Assembly (NCBI GenBank): GCA_963759155.1
Contig: CAVWXX010000005.1
Location: 186,001 to 250,000, forward strand
Source of the DNA: SZUA-36 sp963759155
GTDB lineage: Bacteria > Pseudomonadota > Gammaproteobacteria > Xanthomonadales > SZUA-36
DNA length: 64,000 nt
Direction of reading: 5' to 3'
This document shows, in pieces, positions 34,739 to 44,416 of this stretch. The notes beneath the pieces were generated by a model. That model made no database searches and had not been told where the DNA came from. It saw nothing but the letters and a program-made list of their open reading frames with translations. Each line of letters opens with the position of its first letter. Position 1 is the first letter of the stretch. Both the position numbers and the translations under genes were made by a program.

Positions 34739-36307
34739 ATGGTGAGGTCCAAAAATCTTTGGCACCAACTCAAAAAGCGCAAAGTCGTCCGGGTTGCGTT
34801 GGCCTACATTTTTGTTGGTTGGGTCATATTACAAATCGGTGAGGTGACTTTCGAAGGGCTGGGTATACCACCGTGGGCGTTTACTCTTCTGATCGTTTTC
34901 GTTTTGCTCGGCTTCCCCATTGCTTTGGTCCTGTCCTGGGCTTACGAGATAACACCTGATGGTGTTAAAAGGGATTCAGCAGGTCAAAAAGAACACGGTG
35001 TCTCATTTGAAGATTTTCAAGATGACGCACCCTCCGTTGCTGTTCTTCCTTTCGATGACCTGAGCGAAAAAGCAGATCAGAGATATTTCTGCGAAGGCAT
35101 GGCAGAGGAGATACTCACTGCCTTGTGCAAGATTGCCAACCTGCGAGTGGCCTCACGTTTCTCAGCATTTCAGTTTAGTAGCAAGCAAACCGATATCAGG
35201 GAAATAGGAAGGAAGCTGAGGGTAAAAACAGTGTTGGAGGGCAGTGTACGCAGGGTTGGCGATAACTTGCGAATCACCGCGCAACTGATCAATACAGGTG
35301 ATGGCTTTCACCTCTGGTCGCGCCAATATAACCGGAAACTTTCCGATATTTTTGAGATTCAGGAAGAGATTGCCGGCTCAATAGCCACGGCCCTCAGCGT
35401 TTCATTAAAGCAAACGCACAAACATACACAGCAACATGTGGACCCAAAAGCCTACGATTTTTTCCTGCGCGGTCTGAGTTACTTTGCCAAACACACCACG
35501 CAGGACAATGTTTATGCAAAACAGATGTTCAATCAGGCTATTGATATCGAGCCTGAATTCGGACGCGCCTGGGCGGGCATTGCCTATACCTATGGTTTCT
35601 CGTATATGTATTTTAATGCGACGCAGGTTAACCTGGCCGAGGCGAAACGCACCAGCGCGAAGGCGCTTGAGCTTGCGCCCGACCTGGCTGAATCACATGT
35701 TGCCGCAGCCATTGCGTTTTGTATGGACCAGGATTATAAAAATGCCGAGAAAGAATTCGAGAATGCAATTCAGCTTGATCCAAGGAATTATGAGGCCTGG
35801 TATTTTTTTGGTCGCACCAAGGTGCATGAAGGCAAACTCAAGCATGCACTAAAGCTGTTTGATCACGCTTCACAGGTTCGGCCTGAAGATTTTCAGAGCG
35901 TACTGCTACAAGCGCAGTTGTATACCAGCCTTGATCAAAAAGATAAAGCCATGGAGGTTTCCCTTAAAGGTATTGAGAGAGTCAGGGCTGTACTTGAACT
36001 TAATCCGGATGACAACCGGGCTCTGAATATGGGGGCTTTCGCTTTGGTGCGTATGGGTGAGATTGATGAAGCAAAAACATGGATGGAAACCTCGATGGAA
36101 AAAGCACCCATGGATTCCATCATCCAGTATAACGGCGCCTGTTTTTTCTCTCTGGCAGGAGACATCGACAGAGCCCTGGACTGTCTTGAAAACTGCCTGA
36201 TCAAGGTTGGAAGCATCAACCGCGAGTGGTTGATGAACGATTCAGATATTGACAACATACGTCAGCATCCCAGGTTTGCAGGTATTGTCGAGAGGTTCCC
36301 TGAATAG
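34739..36307 (+). CDS. Membrane-anchored TolB-N/TPR protein, paralogue of the gene at 19884
   Basis: ATG 34739 is nine bases after AGGAAAGG; ATG 34733 is too close to that site and the frame is open from 34619. The product has the WHQLKKRKVVRVALAYIFVG module with two membrane helices, AYEITPDGVKRD, then a TolB-N-like domain (SVAVLPFDDLSEKADQRYF) and TPR repeats to the end. It has the same domain order as the 19884 protein but lacks the third helix. Such proteins appear in several copies in marine gammaproteobacteria; their partner is unknown. Confidence 0.78.
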   Translation: MVRSKNLWHQLKKRKVVRVALAYIFVGWVILQIGEVTFEGLGIPPWAFTLLIVFVLLGFPIALVLSWAYEITPDGVKRDSAGQKEHGVSFEDFQDDAPSVAVLPFDDLSEKADQRYFCEGMAEEILTALCKIANLRVASRFSAFQFSSKQTDIREIGRKLRVKTVLEGSVRRVGDNLRITAQLINTGDGFHLWSRQYNRKLSDIFEIQEEIAGSIATALSVSLKQTHKHTQQHVDPKAYDFFLRGLSYFAKHTTQDNVYAKQMFNQAIDIEPEFGRAWAGIAYTYGFSYMYFNATQVNLAEAKRTSAKALELAPDLAESHVAAAIAFCMDQDYKNAEKEFENAIQLDPRNYEAWYFFGRTKVHEGKLKHALKLFDHASQVRPEDFQSVLLQAQLYTSLDQKDKAMEVSLKGIERVRAVLELNPDDNRALNMGAFALVRMGEIDEAKTWMETSMEKAPMDSIIQYNGACFFSLAGDIDRALDCLENCLIKVGSINREWLMNDSDIDNIRQHPRFAGIVERFPE

Positions 36308-36527
36308 ACCCCATCATATGGTTGGCCAGTTCCGCCTGAAACTCAGGCGTGCATTCAACTGAAACCTGACGATATCCGGGTTTTGGCATGGGTTCAGTTC
36401 AGGCCATGACTCACGCTGGCAGAATGGCAAATGGCGACAGAGTTTGTAAGTTTTGAATTAGATATGGCTGTCCGTACTTTCGCCGTCCGTACTTTCGTTT
36501 CTTTCCGCGACTATACTACGATGGCCG

Positions 36528-37478
36528 TCACAAACAGTCACTGTCCATGATTAAGGCGTCTTCACCTACTTCTTCAATCAACCTGGTGATTATCGCGCAG
36601 GACAGACCCTCAACACCTCTGAGACTGATAAACTCAATTTCACCAAAATCCAGTAAGGGCTCGGCACTTTCAATGGGGTTGTGATCAAGTGACAGCCGCC
36701 AGATGTTTTCCAAAACAATGAGTGGTTCGATGTTTTTCACCTCATTGCTGGAAAGGTCAATTTCACGAAGCTCAGATAGACCTGATAGAGGGTTTAAATC
36801 ACTGATATCGTTATTTTTTAGATTTAAATATTCCAGTCGTCGCAGGCTCCCAAACGCAGACACGCTGGAAATATGGTTATTGCCAAGGTCGAGAGCTCTG
36901 AGTTGCTGAAGCGACTCGAGTGCGCCAATATCAGATATGTTATTTTGGCTAAGGTTGAGTACTTGCAGCGTATGAATTGATTGCAGTGAGCTTATATCAT
37001 TGATCTCATTTGATGACAGGTTCAGGTACTCCAGTCTTTGAAACACGCTGAAAACATTGATGTCACGAATCCTGTTGTGATCAAAACTCATGTGAGTAAC
37101 GCTGACGTGGGAGATACCCTCGGGTATCAGCGATATCTCGTTATTGTCGAAATTCAGGTGTTCGAGCCTATTGAGAGCTGTCAGTGGCGAAAGATCAACG
37201 ATAGCGTTATGCGCAAGATCCAACTCTTCGATGTTCATGAGGTGTTCGATGCCGGAAAGACTGGATATCTTTCTCCCGGTTGGGTTTACGCAGTGTAATT
37301 TAAGCACATGCCCTGCGCTGACCCACTTATTCTTTCTGGCTTCGTTGACAACACAATCCCGAAATACGGCATCAGCAAATTCCAGCTCTTCCACAGCCGT
37401 ATAGACCACATCCGGTTTGCAGTTCATTAATAATAGACAGGCAGTCAGTAAGCTGGTAACAAGATATAGTCTTTTCAT
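36528..37478 (-). CDS. Leucine-rich-repeat lipoprotein (SDS22-like)
   Basis: ATG 37478 begins a lipoprotein signal (LLTACLLLMNC). Residues about 70-290 are roughly ten leucine-rich repeats of 21-23 residues with the form LxxLxxLNLSxNxIxDIxxL, ending in a Cys-bearing cap (SCAIITRLIEEVGED). This is the SDS22/internalin type of LRR and suggests a protein-binding role at the outer membrane or periplasm. Two more Cys before the repeats may form a disulfide. The frame is open upstream to 37526, but without a signal sequence. Confidence 0.8.
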   Translation of the reverse strand: MKRLYLVTSLLTACLLLMNCKPDVVYTAVEELEFADAVFRDCVVNEARKNKWVSAGHVLKLHCVNPTGRKISSLSGIEHLMNIEELDLAHNAIVDLSPLTALNRLEHLNFDNNEISLIPEGISHVSVTHMSFDHNRIRDINVFSVFQRLEYLNLSSNEINDISSLQSIHTLQVLNLSQNNISDIGALESLQQLRALDLGNNHISSVSAFGSLRRLEYLNLKNNDISDLNPLSGLSELREIDLSSNEVKNIEPLIVLENIWRLSLDHNPIESAEPLLDFGEIEFISLRGVEGLSCAIITRLIEEVGEDALIMDSDCL

Positions 37479-37579
37479 GATGGATTGTGTCCTTTTATTT
37501 TCCCGGCTATGTAAACTTTCAGTCATTTAATCAACACCTAATACCGGCTCAAGCTTGAAAACATTTCTTTAGCTGTATT

Positions 37580-39031
37580 TCAATTCTTCCAAAACTCAGG
37601 TACCAGAAGAACCAACACAGTGTAAATCTCAAGTCGACCAAGCAACATAGCGAAGGACAGAATAACCTTGGCAGGGTCGTTCAAAGAGGCGAAATTCAGG
37701 CCCGCTTCACCCAGGGCCGGGCCCATGTTGGCTATGCAGGCGACGACGGCGGAGTAAGATGTGACCATATCGAGACCGGTTGCTGTAAGCATCATGGTCA
37801 TGATTGCAAAGCTGGCAATAAAAAGTAAGAAGAACCCCCAAACCGCGGCCATGAGGGCAGGCGTGACCGTCTGCCCGTCGTATTTGATCGGTAAAACAGC
37901 ATTTGGATGAATCAACATTCGAAGTTCCCGCCATGCCTGTCGATGCAACAAAATGACACGGATGACTTTCATCCCGCCAGCCGTGCTGCCGGCACAGCCA
38001 CCAATAAATGCAATGAATATAAGTAATAGTGGCACGAAACTGGGCCAGGCGTAAAAAGGGTCCGTGGTAAAACCGGTTGTCGACATGACCGATATCACAT
38101 GGAACGCACCGTGACGTAACGAAGCTGCCAGGCTGTCGAAGGTATTGGTCAGGTAAAGTGCGGTCGTGGCCAGAGCAATAAAAACAGACAGCAATAAAAC
38201 ATATACCTTGACTTCGTTGTCATCGAAATAGTTTTGCATGGTGGCATGTCGCCAGGCGATGTAATGCAGTCCAAAGTTGATACCTGCAATCAACATAAAG
38301 ATCATTGCAATGGCTTCCAGTTCAGGATTGTTCCAGTATGCAAAGCTCTCGTTGTGGGTAGAAAAGCCGCCTGTCGCTACGGTACTGAAACCATGCCCAA
38401 CGGCGTCAAACAGGTCCATTCCACCCATTTCATAGGCTGCAACACACAGCACGGTAATGCCCAGATAAATCAACCACAGGGCTTTTGCAGTTTCGGTGAT
38501 GCGTGGTGTGAGCTTGGCATCCTTCACCGGACCGGGTATCTCTGCCTTGTACAATTGCATACCGCCGATGCGTAGCATGGGCATGATAGCCACTGCCAGC
38601 ACGATGATGCCCATGCCGCCCAACCATTGGGTTTCCATGCGGTAAAACAGGATGGCACGGGGTAATGCATCAACATCGCTGATGATTGTCGCGCCGGTGG
38701 TGGTGAAGCCGGATGCAGATTCAAACAATGCATCCACAAAGGATAAATCCGGCAGTTCCAACAAAACGAATGGTAAGGCACCCACCAGGATCACTACCAA
38801 CCAACTACAGGTGACAATAAGAAACCCGTCGCGGACACGCAACTCACGCTGTTCATGCCTGACCGGCCAATAAACAAGTAATCCCAACAATAAAAAAATT
38901 CCGGCACTTTCCAGAAAAAGCCGGGAGGTGTTGTCGTCGTAGTACAGCGACACCAGAACAGGTGGCAGCATCATCAGGCTTGCGCCCATCATCAGAAACC
39001 CGATGACTCTTTGAATACTTGCAAATCTCAT
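37580..39031 (-). CDS. trkH: Trk potassium uptake protein TrkH
   Basis: This is the membrane subunit of the Trk K+ uptake system. It has four pore-loop motifs with the selectivity glycines: SASGFTTTGATI, GFSTVATGGFST, VISVMSTTGFTTD and NMGPALGEAGLN. ATG 39031 (MRFASIQRVIGF) gives 483 aa, normal for TrkH; the frame opens eight residues earlier. The cytoplasmic TrkA gating subunit is not encoded nearby. Confidence 0.9.
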   Translation of the reverse strand: MRFASIQRVIGFLMMGASLMMLPPVLVSLYYDDNTSRLFLESAGIFLLLGLLVYWPVRHEQRELRVRDGFLIVTCSWLVVILVGALPFVLLELPDLSFVDALFESASGFTTTGATIISDVDALPRAILFYRMETQWLGGMGIIVLAVAIMPMLRIGGMQLYKAEIPGPVKDAKLTPRITETAKALWLIYLGITVLCVAAYEMGGMDLFDAVGHGFSTVATGGFSTHNESFAYWNNPELEAIAMIFMLIAGINFGLHYIAWRHATMQNYFDDNEVKVYVLLLSVFIALATTALYLTNTFDSLAASLRHGAFHVISVMSTTGFTTDPFYAWPSFVPLLLIFIAFIGGCAGSTAGGMKVIRVILLHRQAWRELRMLIHPNAVLPIKYDGQTVTPALMAAVWGFFLLFIASFAIMTMMLTATGLDMVTSYSAVVACIANMGPALGEAGLNFASLNDPAKVILSFAMLLGRLEIYTVLVLLVPEFWKN

Positions 39032-39216
39032 ATCGATCCTAAAACAACGTCGCACCCGTCAGCAAGAGGGCTTGCCGTGGATGTCAGATGCAGGTTACGA
39101 CTAGATGCTGGTCAAAGCAACAGCAAAGTGCCAATGTGTCATTGCGCTGGGTGGAGCCATTGTTTTCATTCAAGTATTTGCCCACGCCATTCGAATCAAA
39201 TGACATGGGACAACAC

Positions 39217-40794
39217 TCAGGGCGCTGCAGGATAATAGGTCTGTGTTGCGGGACCGACAGGCAGATCCAGGCCGAAAACATAGAGAAAAAACAGGGCTAC
39301 CCAACCCACCCAGAGACATATTGAGTATGGCAACATGGTCGCGATGAGGGTCCCGATACCCAGCTTGCGGTCAAAGCGTGTCGCAAAGGCCAGAATGAGG
39401 CCGAAGTAACTCATCATTGGCGTAATGATGTTGGTGGTTGAATCACCAATTCGATAGGCCGCCTGGATCACTTCCGGGCTATAGCCAGTGAGCATCAGCA
39501 TCGGCACAAAGATCGGTGCCGTCACGGCCCATTGAGCCGAGGCACTGCCGAGCATCAGGTTGATGAAGCTGCACATGGCGATAAACGGAATAAAGACCAG
39601 CGGTCCCGTGAGTCCGATAGCCTGCAGTGTTTGAGCACCTGCGACGGCAACGATGGCCCCCAGGTTAGTCCAGCCAAAGAAAGCTACGAACTGAGCGGCA
39701 AAAAACACCAATACAATATAAAGCCCCAGGGAACCCATGGTGTCTGACATGGCCTTGATCAGGTCACGGTCATTGTTGATCGTGCCAACGATTTTGCCGT
39801 ATACCGCACCGGGGATAAGGAAGAACACAAAGATCAGCGCTACGATGCCGCGCAAAAAGGGCGAGCGCAGTACGTCGCCTGTCTCCGGGTTCCTGAGCAC
39901 ACCGTTGTCAGGCACCACCGTTGCGGCCAGGACGAGCGAAAAAATGACAGCGGCCACGGCAGCCCAGAACAAGCCACGGCGCTCGGTATCAGTAAGCGGT
40001 TCAAGTTTGGCCTCGGAAAGCGCTCCCTCCTGGGCATTGGCCGGGTCGTAGGTGCCGAGGCGCGGTTCAACGATAAAGATGGTCACCAGGGAACCGATCA
40101 GGGTCACAAGGAACGTGCTGGCAATCATGAAGTACCAGTTAATCGCAGCGTGCACCTCGTAACCCGGGTCGATCAAATGGGAAGCCGCCTCCGTGATGCC
40201 CGCGAGCAGCGGGTCAACGGTGCCGATCAGCAGGTTGGCGCTGTAGCCTCCGGAAACCCCGGCAAACGCCGCAGCCATGCCGGCAAGCGGATGCCGCCCA
40301 AGCCCATAAAATATCACACCGGCCAGGGGCACCAGCACCACGTAACCCATTTCCGAGGCCGTGTTGGAAATCACTCCCGCAAATACGATGGCGATGGTCA
40401 CCAGTTGTTTCGGGGCACGCAGAACCAGGGCGCGCACCACCGCTGACAGCAGTCCTGATTTGTCCGCAACCCCGACCCCAAGTAGAGCGACCAGGACGGT
40501 TCCAAGCGGCACAAAACCCGTGAAGTTGGTCACCAGGTTCTCAACGATCATCCGCAAACCGTCTGCATTAAGCAGACTGACGGCCACGATCCGGTCGCCG
40601 GCGCCGGCGCTTGGCCGAACATCCGGAACGGAGAGCCCGAAATAACCCGCGACACCGCTGACCAGCAGCACGGCAAAACATAAGATCGCAAACAGCGAAA
40701 CCGGGTGGGGCAAGAGATTACCCAGCCACTCCACCGCATCCAGGAATCGTTTGAACCAGCCGCGTCGCGCCAGTTGCTTGACTTCAGTTCCCAT
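39217..40794 (-). CDS. AbgT family transporter (p-aminobenzoyl-glutamate type)
   Basis: The 525-residue protein has about 12 membrane segments and AbgT family features: the N-terminal WLGNLLPHPVSLFAILC, NTASEMGYVVLVPLAG, and the paired re-entrant motif in the C-terminal half (MLGSASAQWAVTAPIFVPML and GDSTTNIITPMMSYFGLILA). AbgT members import p-aminobenzoyl-glutamate or export sulfonamides. The substrate is not decided by sequence. It stands alone between trkH and the Mrp operon. Confidence 0.88.
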   Translation of the reverse strand: MGTEVKQLARRGWFKRFLDAVEWLGNLLPHPVSLFAILCFAVLLVSGVAGYFGLSVPDVRPSAGAGDRIVAVSLLNADGLRMIVENLVTNFTGFVPLGTVLVALLGVGVADKSGLLSAVVRALVLRAPKQLVTIAIVFAGVISNTASEMGYVVLVPLAGVIFYGLGRHPLAGMAAAFAGVSGGYSANLLIGTVDPLLAGITEAASHLIDPGYEVHAAINWYFMIASTFLVTLIGSLVTIFIVEPRLGTYDPANAQEGALSEAKLEPLTDTERRGLFWAAVAAVIFSLVLAATVVPDNGVLRNPETGDVLRSPFLRGIVALIFVFFLIPGAVYGKIVGTINNDRDLIKAMSDTMGSLGLYIVLVFFAAQFVAFFGWTNLGAIVAVAGAQTLQAIGLTGPLVFIPFIAMCSFINLMLGSASAQWAVTAPIFVPMLMLTGYSPEVIQAAYRIGDSTTNIITPMMSYFGLILAFATRFDRKLGIGTLIATMLPYSICLWVGWVALFFLYVFGLDLPVGPATQTYYPAAP

Positions 40795-40987
40795 TTACAG
40801 GCTCCTTCGGTTTACTTTTGTTGTCTTTGTGTACATCTGTCCGTCCAGCAATTTCCGCATTTAACAAGCGCATGTCTGCGTTGCTAATTATCTGTTTCGT
40901 CATCAGCTAAAGGCCATTTGACCCTTGCGGACGCAAGCCCTGCCTGTTGGGAAAACCGGTCAAAAACTGGTCCGTACCACGTGAGCT

Positions 40988-42706
40988 TCAGAAGTAGTAA
41001 ACAAGTACATAGGCGGTCAGCAAAACGGCAATCCACAATGCCGTAACGCCGATTGGCCAGGCGCGGGTAAATACGCCCGGCCTCGCCTGCTGATTTGACG
41101 TGCCAAGATGGCGCTGAGCTATATTTCTCAACTGAAGAAGTGTCGTGCTGGCAACAGTCGAAACAGCGCTACCGGCAGCAGATGCGAGCCGATATACCTG
41201 AACCACCAACTTGAACAGTAATACACGCCAGAGCCAATCCATATCAAGACTGATGGTTTCAGTCCGTTTCATCAATGGCAGTAACAGGAAGAACGCCAGG
41301 CCTGAAAACATCAACAACTGCAGGTAGAAAAGTACCTTGCCGGGCGTATACGCTTGATACTCGACCGGATACGGCAAAAAGCGATAAAGCAAATCAGGGG
41401 CGACGCCGAGCAAAATACACAGCACAGAGAAAATCACCATGGCGGCGCCCATATTCCAAGGTGCGTCCTTTGGGCGTAAGCCCGAGTCACGCTGGAAGAA
41501 CACAAACCATGGAAATTTGATGCCGGCGTGCAGGAACACACCAGCTGAGGCAGCGGCCAGCATCATGTAGACAACAACGAGACTTTCGTCTGCCGCGGCC
41601 TGCGAGATCATGGTCTTGGTGGTGAAACCCGACGTCAACGGGAAACCTGAAATCGCCAGTGCGCCGATAATTCCGCAGATAGCCGTCAGCGGCATCGTCC
41701 GGAACAGGCCACCCACATCGGTACAGCGGTTGAAGCCTGTGCGGTAGACCACAACACCGGCACTCATGAACAGCAGCGCCTTGTAAATGATGTGCGCAAA
41801 TGCGTGCGCGGCTGCGCCATTGATCGCCATTTCCGTGCCGATTCCGATCGCACAGACCATGAAGCCAACCTGGTTGACAATCGAGTAGGCGAGAATCCGC
41901 CGGATGTCGTTTTCCAGCAGCGCGTAGATGATGCCGTACATGACCATGAACAGGCCGATACCGATCAGCACGGACTCACCCGGGAACAGCAGTATCAGTG
42001 CGAGAACCGCGGTTTTGGTCGTGAAAGCCGACAGGAACACCGAGCCTGTTGCACTGGAGTTTGGATAGGAATCGGCCAGCCAGGCCGACACCGGCGGCGC
42101 TGCCGCGTTGATCAGGATTCCCGTCAGTATCATCCAGGTGTCGAAGTTGTTTGCCAGCATCGGCTGAACGTCGACCGAACCGGTATGTACGATGACACCT
42201 TCGATACCCACCTTCAATATAACACCGCCAAGCAAATGCATGATCGCGTAGCGAACTCCCGCCTGCCGCGCCTGGGGCGTTCCGCCGCACCAGACAACAA
42301 CCGTGGAGAACAATGCCATCAACTCCCAATACAGGAACAACGTGATCAGGTCACCGGCAAAGCTGACGCCAATCGCACCCGCGGCGTAGGCGTATGCAGC
42401 TGAGAGCTCATACCATTTGGCCTGCCGGAAAGCATACAGCCCGCCGACGAACGACATCAGAGCGAAGATCGTTGCAAACAGGCGTCGGAGCTCGCTGCCC
42501 TCGAGGGGCTCAATGCGGTAGTCGAGGAAACCTATATCGTAGGCAACACCATTTGGCACCTGCCAGATGAACCACAGCGTGATCAACGGTGCAGCCAGCA
42601 CGATCGCAGTGCGCAGGTGGCCACGCGCCGGGCCGATAAGGAGCGCGGCCACGATCATGAAAATGGCTGGAGGGATCAGCTCAAACATCGTGATCCCCGT
42701 CATCAA
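40988..42706 (-). CDS. Mrp antiporter subunit D-like (third copy), proton-translocating
   Basis: The 572-residue protein is a NuoL/M/N-type membrane subunit with about 14-16 helices and the conserved Glu in FLYWELMALFSTVVVW and Lys/His region NSSATGSVFLSAFTTKT. It is longer than the two preceding D subunits because of an extra C-terminal part with a charged stretch and one last helix. It is the last gene of the Mrp operon. Its start overlaps the 89-aa protein; ATG 42706 or the in-frame ATG 42688 are both possible. Confidence 0.82.
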   Translation of the reverse strand: MMTGITMFELIPPAIFMIVAALLIGPARGHLRTAIVLAAPLITLWFIWQVPNGVAYDIGFLDYRIEPLEGSELRRLFATIFALMSFVGGLYAFRQAKWYELSAAYAYAAGAIGVSFAGDLITLFLYWELMALFSTVVVWCGGTPQARQAGVRYAIMHLLGGVILKVGIEGVIVHTGSVDVQPMLANNFDTWMILTGILINAAAPPVSAWLADSYPNSSATGSVFLSAFTTKTAVLALILLFPGESVLIGIGLFMVMYGIIYALLENDIRRILAYSIVNQVGFMVCAIGIGTEMAINGAAAHAFAHIIYKALLFMSAGVVVYRTGFNRCTDVGGLFRTMPLTAICGIIGALAISGFPLTSGFTTKTMISQAAADESLVVVYMMLAAASAGVFLHAGIKFPWFVFFQRDSGLRPKDAPWNMGAAMVIFSVLCILLGVAPDLLYRFLPYPVEYQAYTPGKVLFYLQLLMFSGLAFFLLLPLMKRTETISLDMDWLWRVLLFKLVVQVYRLASAAGSAVSTVASTTLLQLRNIAQRHLGTSNQQARPGVFTRAWPIGVTALWIAVLLTAYVLVYYF

Positions 42707-42950
42707 AATAGTCTTCGGGCCTTTTCAACACGAAGCCCAGCGCTTTTGCGACCAGTACCATGGCCAGGCAGGACAGGAAGCCGAACACGGCGCCGAATCC
42801 GAACCAGCCGTCAACGCCGAAGTAACCCTTGATGTAAATAAATGCCTGTAGCAGGACAAGGACAATGAGCACGGCGATAAATATCCTCCAGAGGAGTTTT
42901 ATCGTTGCCGGGCGCGCCAGCCAGTGATCGGGTTGTTGCGGTTCATTCAT
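42681..42950 (-). CDS. Small two-helix membrane protein of the Mrp operon
   Basis: An 89-residue protein with two membrane segments (FIAVLIVLVLLQAFIYI and FGFGAVFGFLSCLAMVLVA) and a C-terminal PEDYFDDGDHDV. It overlaps both neighbours and so is made with them. It is not one of the standard MrpA-G subunits; a role as assembly or accessory subunit is inferred. Confidence 0.72.
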   Translation of the reverse strand: MNEPQQPDHWLARPATIKLLWRIFIAVLIVLVLLQAFIYIKGYFGVDGWFGFGAVFGFLSCLAMVLVAKALGFVLKRPEDYFDDGDHDV

Positions 42951-44416
42951 GACAGATTCTCGACAACCTGGCGCTCCAGCTCGAGTGTCGCGCCATTAAA
43001 AAAGAAAAATGCAATTGTCAGCAAGGCGGTCAGCGTAAGCGCCAGTACCGCCGGCCATGGCGCTTCACCATGCTCCTTACCGGGTGCTTCATCCTCAGGC
43101 ATGAACCACGCCATGTAGATGATCGGCAGAAAGTAAGCGGCATTCAGCGCCGTGCTCAGGATGATAGTTGCCAGTGCGACGTAGTTGTCGTCCTGGAAAG
43201 CACCGGCGAGTATGTACCATTTCGAGACGAAACCGCCGGTTGGCGGTACGCCGATCATGCTCAGTGCGCCGATCGTGAACGCGGTCATCGTCACCGGCAT
43301 GCGCCTGCCGATGCCCTTGAGTTGGTGGATCTCGGTCTTCTTTGCCGCGACGTAAATGGCCCCCGCCGCAAAGAACAAGGTGATTTTTCCAAAGGCGTGC
43401 GCAACCATGTGGATCGCTGCACCGATTTCGGCGAGCGGCTTAAGTATGGCGGCGGCCATGACGACGTACGACAGTTGCGCGATGGTCGAATAGGCCAGCA
43501 GACGTTTAAGATTCTGCTGTCTGAGCGCCACGACGCTCGCGGCGATGATTGTGAACGCGGCGGCATAGAGCAGCCAGCCACTGCTTGGCTCCGAAAACAG
43601 GAACTCCACACCGAAGACATACACGATAACCTTGGTGATCGTAAATACACCCGCCTTGACGACCGCCACGGCATGCAACAAAGCGCTGACAGGTGTCGGC
43701 GCGACCATGGCGGCCGGCAACCAGCGATGCACAGGCATGACTGCTGCCTTGCCGATTCCGAATACGAACAAGCCAAGCAACAGACCGACCGCGGGACCCT
43801 CGATATGCTCCGCGAGGAACCCCCCGGGTACGAAGTCACCGCCGCCCGCTACCGAATAAGTCCAGATGATTGCCGGCAGGAACAGGCCAATGGATGTTGT
43901 CAACAGTATGCCAAGGTAAACTCGCGCAGATCGCACCGTATTCTCATCACCCTTGTGCGCCACCAGTGGGTAGGTCGAAAGCGTCAGCATCTCGTAAAAC
44001 AAGAACAGCGTGATCAGGTTACCGGCAAAGGCAACGCCCATCGTCGCCGCGAGCGACACCGCGAACATCACGTAGAAGCGCGTCTGGTTTTGCTCCTTGT
44101 TACCCCGCATGTAGCCGATCGAGTAGACAGAATTGATAATCCAAAGACCCGAAGCCAGGGCTGCAAACAGCATGCCGAGTGGTTCCACGCGAAAGGCGAT
44201 CTCTACGCCGGGCATCAACTCGATCAACGTCACGCCGGGCCGTTCGCCGGCCAGGACCGCCGGCAACAGGCTCCAAACCGTCATTGCAAGACCGCCCGCA
44301 GTCACAAGTGTTACCGTCTCGCGGAGGTTCGCGTTGATCCGACCCGCCAATGCGATTACGGCCGCACCCGCAAGCGGCAGTATCAGGGCGAACAGAATGG
44401 TCGATTCGGCACTCAC
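42947..44416 (-). CDS. Mrp antiporter subunit D-like (second copy)
   Basis: The 489-residue protein has the NuoN/MrpD layout: a conserved Glu in LFLFYEMLTLSTYPLVAHKG, the Lys-bearing GIGKAAVMPVHRWLPAAMVA, PTPVSALLHAVAVVKAG and a later Lys/His helix (HMVAHAFGKITLFFAAG). These residues form the proton path in complex I homologues. It overlaps its neighbours by four bases on each side. Confidence 0.87.
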   Translation of the reverse strand: MSAESTILFALILPLAGAAVIALAGRINANLRETVTLVTAGGLAMTVWSLLPAVLAGERPGVTLIELMPGVEIAFRVEPLGMLFAALASGLWIINSVYSIGYMRGNKEQNQTRFYVMFAVSLAATMGVAFAGNLITLFLFYEMLTLSTYPLVAHKGDENTVRSARVYLGILLTTSIGLFLPAIIWTYSVAGGGDFVPGGFLAEHIEGPAVGLLLGLFVFGIGKAAVMPVHRWLPAAMVAPTPVSALLHAVAVVKAGVFTITKVIVYVFGVEFLFSEPSSGWLLYAAAFTIIAASVVALRQQNLKRLLAYSTIAQLSYVVMAAAILKPLAEIGAAIHMVAHAFGKITLFFAAGAIYVAAKKTEIHQLKGIGRRMPVTMTAFTIGALSMIGVPPTGGFVSKWYILAGAFQDDNYVALATIILSTALNAAYFLPIIYMAWFMPEDEAPGKEHGEAPWPAVLALTLTALLTIAFFFFNGATLELERQVVENLS